From Anaerolineales bacterium (GTDB taxonomy: Bacteria; Chloroflexota; Anaerolineae; Anaerolineales; Villigracilaceae), in assembly GCA_030834895.1 (NCBI GenBank), contig JAUQXA010000060.1, positions 1-64,000 of the forward strand: 64,000 nucleotides of DNA, read 5' to 3'. The translations under genes and the position numbers were made by a program. Numbering within the stretch: the stretch's first letter is position 1; each line of letters starts with the position of its first letter. This document shows positions 52,132-60,093 of the stretch, in pieces. The notes under the pieces were generated by a model, which worked only from the letters and a program-made list of their open reading frames with translations, ran no database searches and was not told the origin of the DNA.

Positions 52132-52218
52132 TCATAACACGGTATAGAAATAACCGATCGGCAGGTCGGCTCCGGCAAAATATTTTCTCCAAAGAGGTAC
52201 AAATAATTTGGTTGCCAT
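52132..52218 (-). CDS. Very short frame with a strong ribosome site (gene fragment?)
   Basis: 28 codons, MATKLFVPLWRKYFAGADLP then IGYFYTVL and stop. AGGAGAAGG lies 5 bp upstream of ATG 52218. The sequence looks like the well-conserved N-terminus of a larger soluble protein cut short, rather than a stand-alone peptide. It sits 17 bp before the four-TM gene on the same strand. Either a truncated gene or a leader peptide. Confidence 0.35.
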   Translation of the reverse strand: MATKLFVPLWRKYFAGADLPIGYFYTVL

Positions 52219-52292
52219 GAAGCCTTCTCCTACTTGTTCCATGGGTCTTTCCAGTGGAATTCCATGCTGGCACAATTAAATTTATAACCAAG

Positions 52293-52326
52293 ACTCCGTC
52301 TGGACAAGTGTGTTCCAAACGGAGTT
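52293..52326. terminator. Hairpin downstream of the PLP-enzyme operon
   Basis: ACTCCGT-C-TGGA pairs with TCCA-A-ACGGAGT around an 8-nt loop (one mismatch). It lies 13 bp beyond the PLP enzyme stop on the minus strand. The T-run is weak, so termination efficiency is uncertain. Confidence 0.55.
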
Positions 52327-52338
52327 TCGCAATTCGCC

Positions 52339-53535
52339 TTACACCTTCAACGCCCCTTCCAGATCGGACAAAATATCTTCGACCGCCTCAATCCCCGCCG
52401 ACAACCTAACCAGCCCATCGGAGATACCGACCTGGGCGCGTTGTTCGGCAGTGAGGCTGCGGTGCGAGGAAGTGGCAGGATGCAGAACGAGGGAGTACAC
52501 GTCACCTAGTGTGGTGGCGGGAAGGCAAACGTTGAGCGCTTCCATAAAACGGTAGACCTCAGCCTTGCCCGCGCCCTTGATTTCAAACGACAACATGCCG
52601 CCGTATCTGCCCCCAAACAACTTGTCCGCCAGTGCGTGTTGGGGATGCTCTACCAGACCAGGGTAGTTAACCTTCGCCACGCGCGAATGCTTTGCGAGCC
52701 ATCCAGCGACCTGTTGGGCGTTCTGGCAGTGTTGTTTCATCCGCAACGGAAGGGTCTTTAGTCCGCGCAGGGCAAGCCACGACTCGAACGGGCCAAGGAC
52801 ACTGCCCACGAGTTTGTTCAACTCGAAGAGTTTCTTCTTGTTCTCGTTGGAGGTCGCAACCACGCCCGCGAGCGTGTCGCCGTGCCCGGAAATATATTTC
52901 GTCGCGCTGTGAATGGACATGTCCGCTCTGTGGGCGATGGGGTTGAACAGATACGGCGACGCGAAGGTATTGTCCACCAGCAGGGACGCACTGTATCTGT
53001 GTGCGAGTTCGGCAAGTGCAGGGATGTCTGCCACCTTCAGCAGCGGATTCGAGATCGACTCGGCGTACAGCACGACAGCGTGTGTTTCCTTCAAAGCGGA
53101 CTCGACCTCGTCATGGTTTGTTACATCCACCATGCGCAGGGTCACGTCCATGCTTTTGAAAAGCGAATTCAACAGCGAGAAGGTCGCGCCGTACACGTCC
53201 AGTGCAGCAACCACCGCAGTTCCAGCTTTGACTCCGACCGCAAGCAGGGCCGCATGGATGGCAGCCATCCCCGACGAATATGCCTGCGCCGCGTCCGCCA
53301 CTTCCAAATCTGCGATTGCGTTTTCAAACGCCTCGACGGTGGGATTGGAGTAACGCAGGTAGACCTGTCCGCGCTTGTTGCCGTCGAAGACCGCGTCAAG
53401 GTCGTCCATGCTTTCATAGAGATAACCAACCGTCGTCCAGATGGGCGTGGTGACGGGGGTGAAGTCGGCAGGCGGCACACGTTCACCGGCGTGCACCGCG
53501 CGAGTTTGGAAGGATTTTTTGGATATGGTTTTCAT
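52339..53535 (-). CDS. PLP-dependent Cys/Met metabolism enzyme (cystathionine gamma-synthase/lyase type)
   Basis: 398 residues of the gamma-family of PLP enzymes. 'YLRYSNPTVEAFENAIADLE' (phosphate and PLP ring), 'AYSSGMAAIHAALLAVGVKAGTAVV', 'ESISNPLLKVADI', 'LVDNTFASPYLFNPIAHRADMSIHSATKYISGHGD' with the Schiff-base Lys near residue 213, and 'LSFEIKG', 'SLAVSLG'-like C-terminal region. Could be cystathionine gamma-synthase, gamma-lyase, methionine gamma-lyase or O-acetylhomoserine sulfhydrylase; sequence alone does not decide. Its ATG overlaps the VF530 gene stop (ATGA). Confidence 0.92.
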   Translation of the reverse strand: MKTISKKSFQTRAVHAGERVPPADFTPVTTPIWTTVGYLYESMDDLDAVFDGNKRGQVYLRYSNPTVEAFENAIADLEVADAAQAYSSGMAAIHAALLAVGVKAGTAVVAALDVYGATFSLLNSLFKSMDVTLRMVDVTNHDEVESALKETHAVVLYAESISNPLLKVADIPALAELAHRYSASLLVDNTFASPYLFNPIAHRADMSIHSATKYISGHGDTLAGVVATSNENKKKLFELNKLVGSVLGPFESWLALRGLKTLPLRMKQHCQNAQQVAGWLAKHSRVAKVNYPGLVEHPQHALADKLFGGRYGGMLSFEIKGAGKAEVYRFMEALNVCLPATTLGDVYSLVLHPATSSHRSLTAEQRAQVGISDGLVRLSAGIEAVEDILSDLEGALKV

Positions 53536-53780
53536 AGGATTATTGTACTCTGTGTCGCTTTCCTGACCGAGTCCAGATATAACTCCTCGACCTTTTTCCT
53601 CGCCCAGGGAGTTCTTCGTAAAAACTTCAAACTGGATTTAATGCTCGGCTCATTGGTAAAGCATTTGATGGGAATGTGCCTGCCCAATTCCTCCCAGCCG
53701 TATTGCGCCACCAATTGGGTGAGGATCATTTCGAGAGTAATTCCATGCAGTGGATTGTTTGGCCGTTCATTTGGTGTCAT
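53532..53780 (-). CDS. VF530-family DNA-binding-like protein (DUF2132)
   Basis: 82 residues. 'NNPLHGITLEMILTQLVAQYGWEELGRHIPIKCFTNEPSIKSSLKFLRRTPWARKKVEELYL' is almost the entire consensus of the VF530/DUF2132 family, which adopts a SAP-like helical fold. The molecular role is not established. Its start overlaps the deacetylase stop and its stop overlaps the PLP enzyme start, each by 4 bp, making a tightly coupled three-gene operon with no obvious shared pathway. Confidence 0.93.
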   Translation of the reverse strand: MTPNERPNNPLHGITLEMILTQLVAQYGWEELGRHIPIKCFTNEPSIKSSLKFLRRTPWARKKVEELYLDSVRKATQSTIIL

Positions 53781-54556
53781 GGCTTTGGCTCCAATCCGAT
53801 CAACTGCGATACAGTGACCAGAATAAAACCTTTATTTTGCAAATATTCAATGACAGAGGGCAACGCTTCGGCAGTATGCCAGCCGCGTCCGTTGGCATGC
53901 ATGATGATGATCGAACCCTTGCGAACCGTCCGCTGAATTTCAGCGAGGATGGTGGCAGCATCAAAGGTTGGGTCAGGGTCACCCGAGACTGAATCCCAGA
54001 GAATGGTGTACAGTCCATGCTCGGAAGTCACTTGCAGGCTCAGGTCATTGTATTCTCCCGAGGGTGGACGAAACAGCTGTGAATGTTTTCCCGTCAGTTG
54101 GAAGAGCATATCCTCAGTCATCTCAAGTTCCCGCGCCATTTCCTCTGCGGTTAATGTGGTGAAATCCGCATGACTCCATGAGTGGTTACCCAATTCAAAT
54201 TTCGGGTTCGAGGCAAGCAGTCTGGTTTCGTCAGGATGGGTCCGCATCCAGTCGCCACCCATAAAAAACGTGGCAGGGACTTCATACCGTTGGAGAATTT
54301 CCACAATGGCGGCGTCGTATCCTGCTGGATATTTTGGGTCCTGACATACGTCAAAGGTCAGCGCGACGTAAGGCTCAATCCAATCCCCACTGGTGATGAC
54401 CTCGGCGGGCGGTGTGGGCGTGAGCCAGGGTTTGGGCGTCGGCGTGGATGTGGGTGGAACAGTTGCCGTCAAAGTAGGCAGACTTACTACCAAAGTCTCA
54501 GGCGTGGGGGCACAAGCGACGAGAAAGAACAGCAGAAAGGGAAGATGTTTTTTCAT
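53777..54556 (-). CDS. Polysaccharide deacetylase lipoprotein (NodB/CE4)
   Basis: 259 residues. Lipoprotein signal 'MKKHLPFLLFFLVAC' (lipobox LVAC, Cys15) and a Thr/Pro linker. NodB domain from about 60: motif 1 'ALTFDVCQDP' (TFD with the second Asp replaced), motif 2 'LGNHSWSHADF' (H-x3-H metal pair), motif 3 'FRPPSGEYND', motif 4 near 'ILWDSVSGDPDPTF', and motif 5 'GSIIIMHANG'. Expected to deacetylate peptidoglycan or a surface polysaccharide outside the cytoplasmic membrane. First gene of the coupled operon. Confidence 0.92.
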   Translation of the reverse strand: MKKHLPFLLFFLVACAPTPETLVVSLPTLTATVPPTSTPTPKPWLTPTPPAEVITSGDWIEPYVALTFDVCQDPKYPAGYDAAIVEILQRYEVPATFFMGGDWMRTHPDETRLLASNPKFELGNHSWSHADFTTLTAEEMARELEMTEDMLFQLTGKHSQLFRPPSGEYNDLSLQVTSEHGLYTILWDSVSGDPDPTFDAATILAEIQRTVRKGSIIIMHANGRGWHTAEALPSVIEYLQNKGFILVTVSQLIGLEPKP

Positions 54557-54629
54557 GTGAAAACCAGGTGCAACGTTGAATCAACGTGTCACGTATACAT
54601 TTAAAGTATCAACAATCAAGGAGAATACC

Positions 54630-54851
54630 ATGACTATTGACACAAATTCAGATAAACAGGAACACCGGGAAAGGAAGGTTGTTTACCGAAATGCGGCTTC
54701 TGCACCCGTCTATGGCTTGGGAATGATCGGCGCGCTGGTCTATTATATCGGCCATGCCACCACTTTTTGGATGGGTGTACTGGGGTTTTTCAAGGCGATC
54801 TTTTGGCCGGCGATGCTGATCTACGAAGCGTTGAAGCATTTTGCAATGTAA
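54630..54851 (+). CDS. Small membrane protein, unknown
   Basis: 73 residues from ATG 54630 with AAGGAG upstream. A charged N-terminus (about 25 residues) precedes two hydrophobic segments, 'APVYGLGMIGALVYYIGHATTFWMGVLGF' and 'AIFWPAMLIYEALKHFAM'. It resembles short two-TM proteins common in Anaerolineae. It is divergent from the deacetylase operon and convergent with the slipin/NfeD-like gene. No function can be proposed. Confidence 0.8.
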   Translation: MTIDTNSDKQEHRERKVVYRNAASAPVYGLGMIGALVYYIGHATTFWMGVLGFFKAIFWPAMLIYEALKHFAM

Positions 54852-54860
54852 TCATCCATA

Positions 54861-55259
54861 TTACAAGCTGGATTCTTCCTTTTCCACTTCCAGAATCATC
54901 CTGACCACCCGCACCCGCTGACCGGGTGAGATGGGGGTCTGACTGACGGCATCCCATTCCTCGCTGGCGAGGAAAACCTTTCCGCCGGTGTAGACTGTTG
55001 TGCGGGTCTCCCCAACCACGCCCACCAGCCGCGTGCTGGGTGTCTTTTCCACTTCACCCAATCGTTTTGGAACTCCACGGTCTATAACTGGAATCAACAA
55101 CACGAGTCCGGGGCCCTTGTCTCCAAGATAACGCCCAAGACGGTAGACGGACAGACGAGTATCCTCACGAACAATGCGGATACTGGAGGCAAGCATGATG
55201 ATGGTTATGAAGACTATTGCGCCAAAGAGGCATAAAACGGCGCCGAAGGTGTTTTCCAT
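54861..55259 (-). CDS. Mini slipin-NfeD chimeric membrane protein
   Basis: 132 residues. TM helix 6-27 is followed by 'IRIVREDTRLSVYRLGRYLGDKGPGLVLLIPVIDRGV', which reads as the start of a slipin/stomatin SPFH domain. The chain then jumps to 'STRLVGVVGETRTTVYTGGKVFLASEEWDAVSQTPISPGQRVRVVRMI', the OB-fold C-terminal domain of NfeD. The SPFH core and coiled coil are missing. In most genomes slipin and NfeD are separate neighbouring genes. No full-length partner lies beside it; the SPFH gene is about 16 kb away. Confidence 0.82.
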   Translation of the reverse strand: MENTFGAVLCLFGAIVFITIIMLASSIRIVREDTRLSVYRLGRYLGDKGPGLVLLIPVIDRGVPKRLGEVEKTPSTRLVGVVGETRTTVYTGGKVFLASEEWDAVSQTPISPGQRVRVVRMILEVEKEESSL

Positions 55260-55364
55260 TTTTACTCCTTATGATTACTGACCGTGAACCTGGCAGGTCG
55301 CACTGTAACACGTGTGCATTGTAACCGGGGAAAGATTTGGGATGGAAAGCAGGAAAGTCACCGT

Positions 55365-55873
55365 TCAGGAATTAGGATTCGGTTCCAATCTTTGTCCGGA
55401 GAGCATAGCTTTAACGTTCCGCTTCCTCCCCGATGGAAAATCGCCAAAACTGACTTTGTTCTCCAACCTGATTTTTACAAGCGGATCGTATGAATTTGTA
55501 CCATCGATCCAGTCGTGCACCTCCAATTCGGGTTCAGGGATTTTTCCAAAGCGATGGTCCGTTTCCCTGTAAGCGCGAATCGCATCGCGCCAGCCATAGG
55601 TCAGCATTGACCTGTCCGCATCAAAACAGACGTGTTGATGCCGGGCAAAGAGCGCAATGAACACGATAAACGCGCTGAAAGCCGCAGGTACAATCGAGAC
55701 AAACAAGGAGATGAAAAACGGCAGGTTGAAAAAACTTTCCCAGCGGGTTTTGAATAGCAATTCGTAGGGCGCAAGCAGGGGAAGCTGCCAATCAGAAAGA
55801 TGACAACCCGAACGGCGGGATGTACCCGTTTATCGAATGCAAGCGTTTGACCGGTTTGAACGATCTTGTCCAT
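55365..55873 (-). pseudogene. Two-TM membrane protein with a +1/-1 frame break
   Basis: From ATG 55873 the frame reads MDKIVQTGQTLAFDKRVHPA, then a TM helix 'VRVVIFLIGSFP', and is lost at a G4 run (55778-55781). In the next frame the protein continues seamlessly as 'LLAPYELLFKTRWESFFNLPFFISLFVSIVPAAFSAFIVFIALFARHQHVCFDADRSML' and runs to 55365. One extra base in the run would restore about 169 residues: two TM helices and a C-terminal cytoplasmic domain. No real start precedes the second part (only TTG). Family unknown. Confidence 0.65.
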
Positions 55874-55882
55874 CGTCTTGAA

Positions 55883-56299
55883 TTACAAATCGAAATTACC
55901 AGATGCTTCGGGTTGATAGATGATCCGCTCGACACGCAAACGCCGCTTCCCCGCCGGGACATCCCATTCGAAAACATCTCCGATCTCATAACCCAGCATC
56001 GCGGTCCCAATGGGAGCCAGGATCGAAATTTTTCCTTTGGAGATATCCGCGTCTTCAGGAAAAACCAGGGTATAGGTCTCCTCCTCATTGGTTTCCAGGT
56101 CGACCAGCGCAATGGTCGAGTTCATGGTCACGACGGTGGGCGGGACCTCCTGCGGCTTCACAATATTTGCGCGATTCAGTTCCATCTTCAATTTATCGAT
56201 GTATTCGCTCTTTCGATATTCAGTGGACTGCGCATCCAGAATCAGTTTTCGCAATCTTTCCAGGTCAAACGCCGTAATATGAATGGTTTTTCCGCTCAT
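55883..56299 (-). CDS. rnk: Rnk-like nucleoside diphosphate kinase regulator (GreA/GreB C-terminal fold)
   Basis: 138 residues from ATG 56299 (MSGKTIHITAFDLERLRKLI) with AAAGGAGAG upstream; an extension upstream lacks support. A short N-terminal coiled coil is followed by the GreA/GreB FKBP-like domain: 'VPPTVVTMNSTIALVDLETNEEETYTLVFPEDADISKGKISILAPIGTAMLGYEIGDVFEWDVPAGKRRLRVERIIYQPEA'. The order and the YQPEA end match Rnk, which lacks the long GreA coiled coil. Rnk influences NDP kinase and competes at the RNA polymerase secondary channel. It is 80 bp downstream of ppk1 on the same strand. Confidence 0.88.
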   Translation of the reverse strand: MSGKTIHITAFDLERLRKLILDAQSTEYRKSEYIDKLKMELNRANIVKPQEVPPTVVTMNSTIALVDLETNEEETYTLVFPEDADISKGKISILAPIGTAMLGYEIGDVFEWDVPAGKRRLRVERIIYQPEASGNFDL

Positions 56300-56378
56300 G
56301 GTATTCTCTCCTTTTACCTGATATATGGGGAATAATATGTTCCTGCCGCAACGATTCTCGCTCAAGGGTTTTTCCCAA

Positions 56379-58484
56379 TCAACCCATGAATTTTTCCTGA
56401 ACGTCAACCACATCCTTGCCTTCGGGCTTCAAGCGGGCATACATACCGTCTACCTGCAAAATGCGCGCGCTGGCGTTGTCTTTCAGATAGGTCTCCAAAA
56501 CGTGGTCACGTAAGTGGCGGATGTGGGACTTGCTTTCGACAGGGAAGACCACCTCGACGCGGTGGTTGAGGTTGCGCTGCATGAGGTCGGCGCTGCCGAG
56601 ATAGATTTCCTCCTTGCCGTCGTTTTGGAAATAGAACAGGCGGCTGTGCTCGAGGTAACGCCCAACAATGCTGATGACGCGGATGTTGTCGCTGACGCCC
56701 TTGATGCCGGGACGCAGACAGCACATGCCGCGCACCAATAAATCGACCTGCACGCCCGCCTGTGACGCCTGATAGAGCAGCCGAATCATGTCGGGGTCGA
56801 CCAGCGAATTGACCTTGAAAATCAGTCGGGCTTTGTGTCCCTGCCCGGCGTGTTCGATCTCGCGCTGGACCATCTTCTCAAGTTTCTTCCGCAGACTGAC
56901 AGGGGCAACCAGCAGCTTGCGATATTCCTGCTTGGTGGAATAGCCCGTCAGATAATTGAAGAGGTCGGTGGCATCCGCGCCCATGTCTTCGTCACAGGTG
57001 AAGAGACCGATGTCCTCGTAAATGCGTGAAGTTAGTGCATTGTAATTTCCTGTTGCCATATGCAGATAACGGCGGATTCCCTCGCCCTCCTGGCGGACGA
57101 CCATAGTCACCTTACAGTGGGTCTTCAAGCCGACCAGTCCATAGACCACATGCACGCCCACTTCTTCCAGCGCGCGCGCCCAGCCAATATTTGACTCTTC
57201 GTCGAAGCGGGCTTTCAATTCCACCAGCACCGCCACCTGCTTGCCGCGTTCTGCCGCTTCGAGCAGGGCTTCGACCACGGGCGCGTTCGAGCCGACGCGG
57301 TACAGGGTCTGCTTGATGGCAAGCACCTGCGGGTCACGCGCCGCGGCGTTGAGGAAATCCACAACGGGGTTGAAGGAGTCATAGGGGTGATGGAGGAGAA
57401 TGTTTTCGCTGCGAATAGCATCAAAAATATCCGTTGCAGTTGTGGCATATCTCAACGGTTTGGGAGTACGCGGCTTGTACAGGAGATCCTTCAAGTCGTG
57501 ACGCTCCACGCTGCTGTACAATTGCCAGAGACTGCTCAGGCCCAGCGGACTGTCCAAAACGTACACGTCATTGGAGTTGACTTCGAGGTTGTCCACGAGC
57601 AGTTCGCGGATGTTTTGCGGCATGGACTCGTAAACCGCCACCTGCACCACCGAGCCGAACCTGCGCTTGCGGATGTTTTGTTGCATAGTCTCCAGCAGGT
57701 CGTCGGCTTCGAGTTCCTGGATTTCGATGTCGGCGTCGCGTACGATGCGGAAGGGATGCGCCGAAGTCACCTGCATGCCAGGGAACAGTCCATCGAGGTT
57801 GGCGGCGATTACCTGCTCCAGCCAGACAAAATAATGCTGGCGCGGAATCGAGCCGTCCTTGCGGACTCCGCCCGAGGAACGTTTGATCGGCAACAGGCGC
57901 GGCAGGGTGTCGGGCACTTTCAGGCGGGCAAACTTCTCGTTCCCCTTTTTGTCGTGGATGACAATAGCGAGATTTAAACTCAGATTGGAGATATGCGGGA
58001 AGGGATGGCCGGGATCAAGCGCTAGCGGCGTCAAAACAGGGTAAATGACATCCCTGAAATAGGTGTCCACCCGTTCCTTCTGCGTCTTGTTCAATTTTTG
58101 GTAATCGATGATGTGAATGTCCGCCTTGTCCAACAGAGGCAAAAGTTTGCGCTGGTAACATCGCTGCGCTTCGACCATCAACTCCTGCGAAAGTTTGCGG
58201 ATGGCGGCGAGTTCATCGGGGGGGACCATGCCATCAGGCGAGAGGTCCATGATGCGCGCCTCCACCATCTTGCGGATGCCCGAAACCCGCACCATGAAGA
58301 ACTCGTCCATGTTCGAACCGAAGATGGAGAGAAACTTAACCCGTTCAAGCAGGGGGTTGGCCTCGTCCCAGACTTCCTCCAGCACGCGGCGCTGGAATTC
58401 CAACAGGCTCAACTCGCGGTTGAAATACAGGGAGGGCGAGTTGAGGTCGATGGTCTCGGTTGGGGGTGTGCTCTGTTCTGCCAT
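56379..58484 (-). CDS. ppk1: Polyphosphate kinase 1
   Basis: 701 residues, with GAGGAAG upstream. N domain 'YFNRELSLLEFQRRVLEE', head domain with 'FGSNMDEFFMVRVSGI', then the PLD-like catalytic halves: 'LVELKARFDEESNIGWARALEEVGVHVVYGLVGLKTHCKVTMVVR' carrying the autophosphorylated His in 'KTHCK', and the second half 'MATGNYNALTSRIYEDIGLFTCDEDMGAD'. All key residues are present. Makes polyphosphate from ATP. Preceded by SixA- and CHAD-coding genes on the same strand, so this is a polyphosphate operon. Confidence 0.97.
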   Translation of the reverse strand: MAEQSTPPTETIDLNSPSLYFNRELSLLEFQRRVLEEVWDEANPLLERVKFLSIFGSNMDEFFMVRVSGIRKMVEARIMDLSPDGMVPPDELAAIRKLSQELMVEAQRCYQRKLLPLLDKADIHIIDYQKLNKTQKERVDTYFRDVIYPVLTPLALDPGHPFPHISNLSLNLAIVIHDKKGNEKFARLKVPDTLPRLLPIKRSSGGVRKDGSIPRQHYFVWLEQVIAANLDGLFPGMQVTSAHPFRIVRDADIEIQELEADDLLETMQQNIRKRRFGSVVQVAVYESMPQNIRELLVDNLEVNSNDVYVLDSPLGLSSLWQLYSSVERHDLKDLLYKPRTPKPLRYATTATDIFDAIRSENILLHHPYDSFNPVVDFLNAAARDPQVLAIKQTLYRVGSNAPVVEALLEAAERGKQVAVLVELKARFDEESNIGWARALEEVGVHVVYGLVGLKTHCKVTMVVRQEGEGIRRYLHMATGNYNALTSRIYEDIGLFTCDEDMGADATDLFNYLTGYSTKQEYRKLLVAPVSLRKKLEKMVQREIEHAGQGHKARLIFKVNSLVDPDMIRLLYQASQAGVQVDLLVRGMCCLRPGIKGVSDNIRVISIVGRYLEHSRLFYFQNDGKEEIYLGSADLMQRNLNHRVEVVFPVESKSHIRHLRDHVLETYLKDNASARILQVDGMYARLKPEGKDVVDVQEKFMG

Positions 58485-58503
58485 TAAATTTCTTCCTCGT
58501 TAT

Positions 58504-58602
58504 AAGACCTGACAAGTTTCATAGTGGCGGACGTTAAGCAGGGTTCTTGAGAATCAGAGTCGAACCGGTCAATCGATACTCTGTGAAAACCTGTCAGGTC
58601 TT
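58504..58602. repeat. Inverted repeat AAGACCTGACA...TGTCAGGTCTT between ppk1 and sixA
   Basis: The arms AAGACCTGACAAGTTTC (58504-58520) and GAAAACCTGTCAGGTCTT (58585-58602) are inverted copies with one mismatch and one indel, separated by 64 bp. Related in sequence to the acnA palindrome. It could fold in the operon mRNA between sixA and ppk1. Confidence 0.65.
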
Positions 58603-58608
58603 TGAATT

Positions 58609-59103
58609 CTATTTCTCGCTAATCCCAACCAGAATGCCAGGCGTGAGTAACCAGTCCATGGTCGCCTTGTGACTGTGGTGCAGGTCATCGGCAGAGAGAT
58701 TGCACACGCCACCTTTCTTGAGGGTAATGTCCGCGTTGGCGTTGTCCGCAACCAGCAAACCGATTAATGCAGAGAGAAACGGTTCGTGTCCAACGAGGGC
58801 AATGCTTCCCACTGTATATTTTTCGTTCAGTTCCGCAATCAACGCTTCGGGACTACCTGACGGGACAAGATTCTCGCTGAATTGTACTTCCTTCTTCATC
58901 TTAAAAACATCCGCCACAATCTCAGCAGTTTCCGCGGCACGGACGTAGGGGCTCGAAAGGATCAGGTCGAATTCCACGCCGAGGGCACGCAAGCCTTTCG
59001 CGATGCTGCGCATTTTCTTCCTACCCTTGTCAGTCAGCGGACGCTGGCTGTCGTCTTCAAATTCCTCGACAGCAATGGCATGGCGGATGAGGTATAAGTT
59101 CAT
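58609..59103 (-). CDS. sixA: SixA-type histidine phosphatase
   Basis: 164 residues from ATG 59103, which overlaps the CHAD stop as ATGA. Histidine-phosphatase core: 'MNLYLIRHAIAVEEF' (RHA with catalytic His), 'GRKKMRSIAKGLRALGVEFDLILSSPYVRAAETAEIV' (Arg pair), and 'IALVGHEPFLSALIG' (second catalytic His). The length matches SixA (about 160). SixA dephosphorylates phosphohistidine on HPt domains; in this operon a role in polyphosphate or phosphate signalling is possible but unproven. Confidence 0.93.
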   Translation of the reverse strand: MNLYLIRHAIAVEEFEDDSQRPLTDKGRKKMRSIAKGLRALGVEFDLILSSPYVRAAETAEIVADVFKMKKEVQFSENLVPSGSPEALIAELNEKYTVGSIALVGHEPFLSALIGLLVADNANADITLKKGGVCNLSADDLHHSHKATMDWLLTPGILVGISEK

Positions 59104-59960
59104 GGCTGATTCTCCTTCGGAAACGGTTGGTTTGGCGCAGCACGAAGCGGCCAAAAGGTGATGACTTTGCCCCTGTCTTCTAGATAACGCGAAATGGCAA
59201 GGGAATGCTGTTCCTTATAATACGAACGAACAGGTTCAGGGTCGTACCCCTCAGGCGCGGTCTTTTCGAATTCGGCGAGTTTCTGCAAAGCCGCTTCCAT
59301 GTCCTGAATTTCGCCCATCGAAGTTTGGTAATCGTGCATTCGTTTCAGGTGATCTTCGGGGAGACCTTCGAGGATGGGATGGATGGATTCGACCATGTAG
59401 CGAAATTTTTTGAAGGCGATTCTCAAGCGGTGGATGCTGGCGGGCTGTGCGGGATCAACCTGGCCGTAACGTTGGATGACTCTCGCGTAGGCTTCATCCA
59501 CAGCGGGAAGCGGGTCCAGACCATCGGGCTGGGATTCCTCGATGGCTTCTGCCAACTTCCGCATCCACTTCGCCAGTTTCCCGACTTTCAACGACTGAAT
59601 CTCCCTGCGGGCGGCGCGCATCAACTTCTTTTCTCTGCACAACAAATATTCCTCAAAAGGCTGGAGCGACGGCAGATCTTGGATGTTCTCGGAGATTCCC
59701 GCCAGTATCACCTGCCCGTCGCGCAGTTCATCGAGGTTGTCCAACTGGTCTTTCACGCTTTGCGTGCGGCGCATCATTTTGATTTTGGCTCCACGGATCA
59801 CAGTCTTCAACAGGTCGAGCGAAGCCAGCAGGCGGCGCGTTGCCACGCGGAAGTCGTGTACTGTCTCTTCCGAGAATTCGTCGCGACAATTCTTCAGCTC
59901 GAGGTTGTATCTGTCCCAACGGGCGTTTAGCGAATCCAGTAAAAGGGTTTGCACATTCAT
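59100..59960 (-). CDS. CHAD domain protein (polyphosphate-binding)
   Basis: 286 residues, almost all CHAD: 'EETVHDFRVATRRLLASLDLLKTVI' at the start of repeat 1 and 'PASIHRLRIAFKKFRYMVESI' in repeat 2, giving the paired HxxRVxxRRxR/K basic-helix motifs. No CYTH domain is attached. CHAD domains bind polyphosphate and often sit beside ppk or CYTH genes, matching the downstream sixA and ppk1. Upstream, TGTTATGAT (minus strand, 59973-59981) is a good extended -10. Confidence 0.93.
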   Translation of the reverse strand: MNVQTLLLDSLNARWDRYNLELKNCRDEFSEETVHDFRVATRRLLASLDLLKTVIRGAKIKMMRRTQSVKDQLDNLDELRDGQVILAGISENIQDLPSLQPFEEYLLCREKKLMRAARREIQSLKVGKLAKWMRKLAEAIEESQPDGLDPLPAVDEAYARVIQRYGQVDPAQPASIHRLRIAFKKFRYMVESIHPILEGLPEDHLKRMHDYQTSMGEIQDMEAALQKLAEFEKTAPEGYDPEPVRSYYKEQHSLAISRYLEDRGKVITFWPLRAAPNQPFPKENQP

Positions 59961-60014
59961 CTTTACCTTGTAATCATAACATCATTGGATGGCAAAAATC
60001 GACTTTGCTTTTTT

Positions 60015-60069
60015 GTTTACCCGTTGTTAACCGTCTCTTAGGTCACTTTTAAAGCAACGAGGGTATGAT
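60015..60069 (+). promoter_or_regulatory. Pho-box-like array 1: four 11-bp-period repeats plus -10
   Basis: 8-mers GTTTACCC (60015), GTTAACCG (60026), CTTAGGTC (60037), TTTAAAGC (60048) start exactly 11 bp apart with 3-bp spacers, the pattern of a tandem PhoB-type site. TATGAT (60064-60069) follows 8 bp after the last repeat, where such activators place the -10. The array lies 55-95 bp upstream of the CHAD start on the other strand and 39 bp before the small TM peptide. Confidence 0.6.
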
Positions 60070-60093
60070 GTGGGCATACTGATGGAGTTTGTT

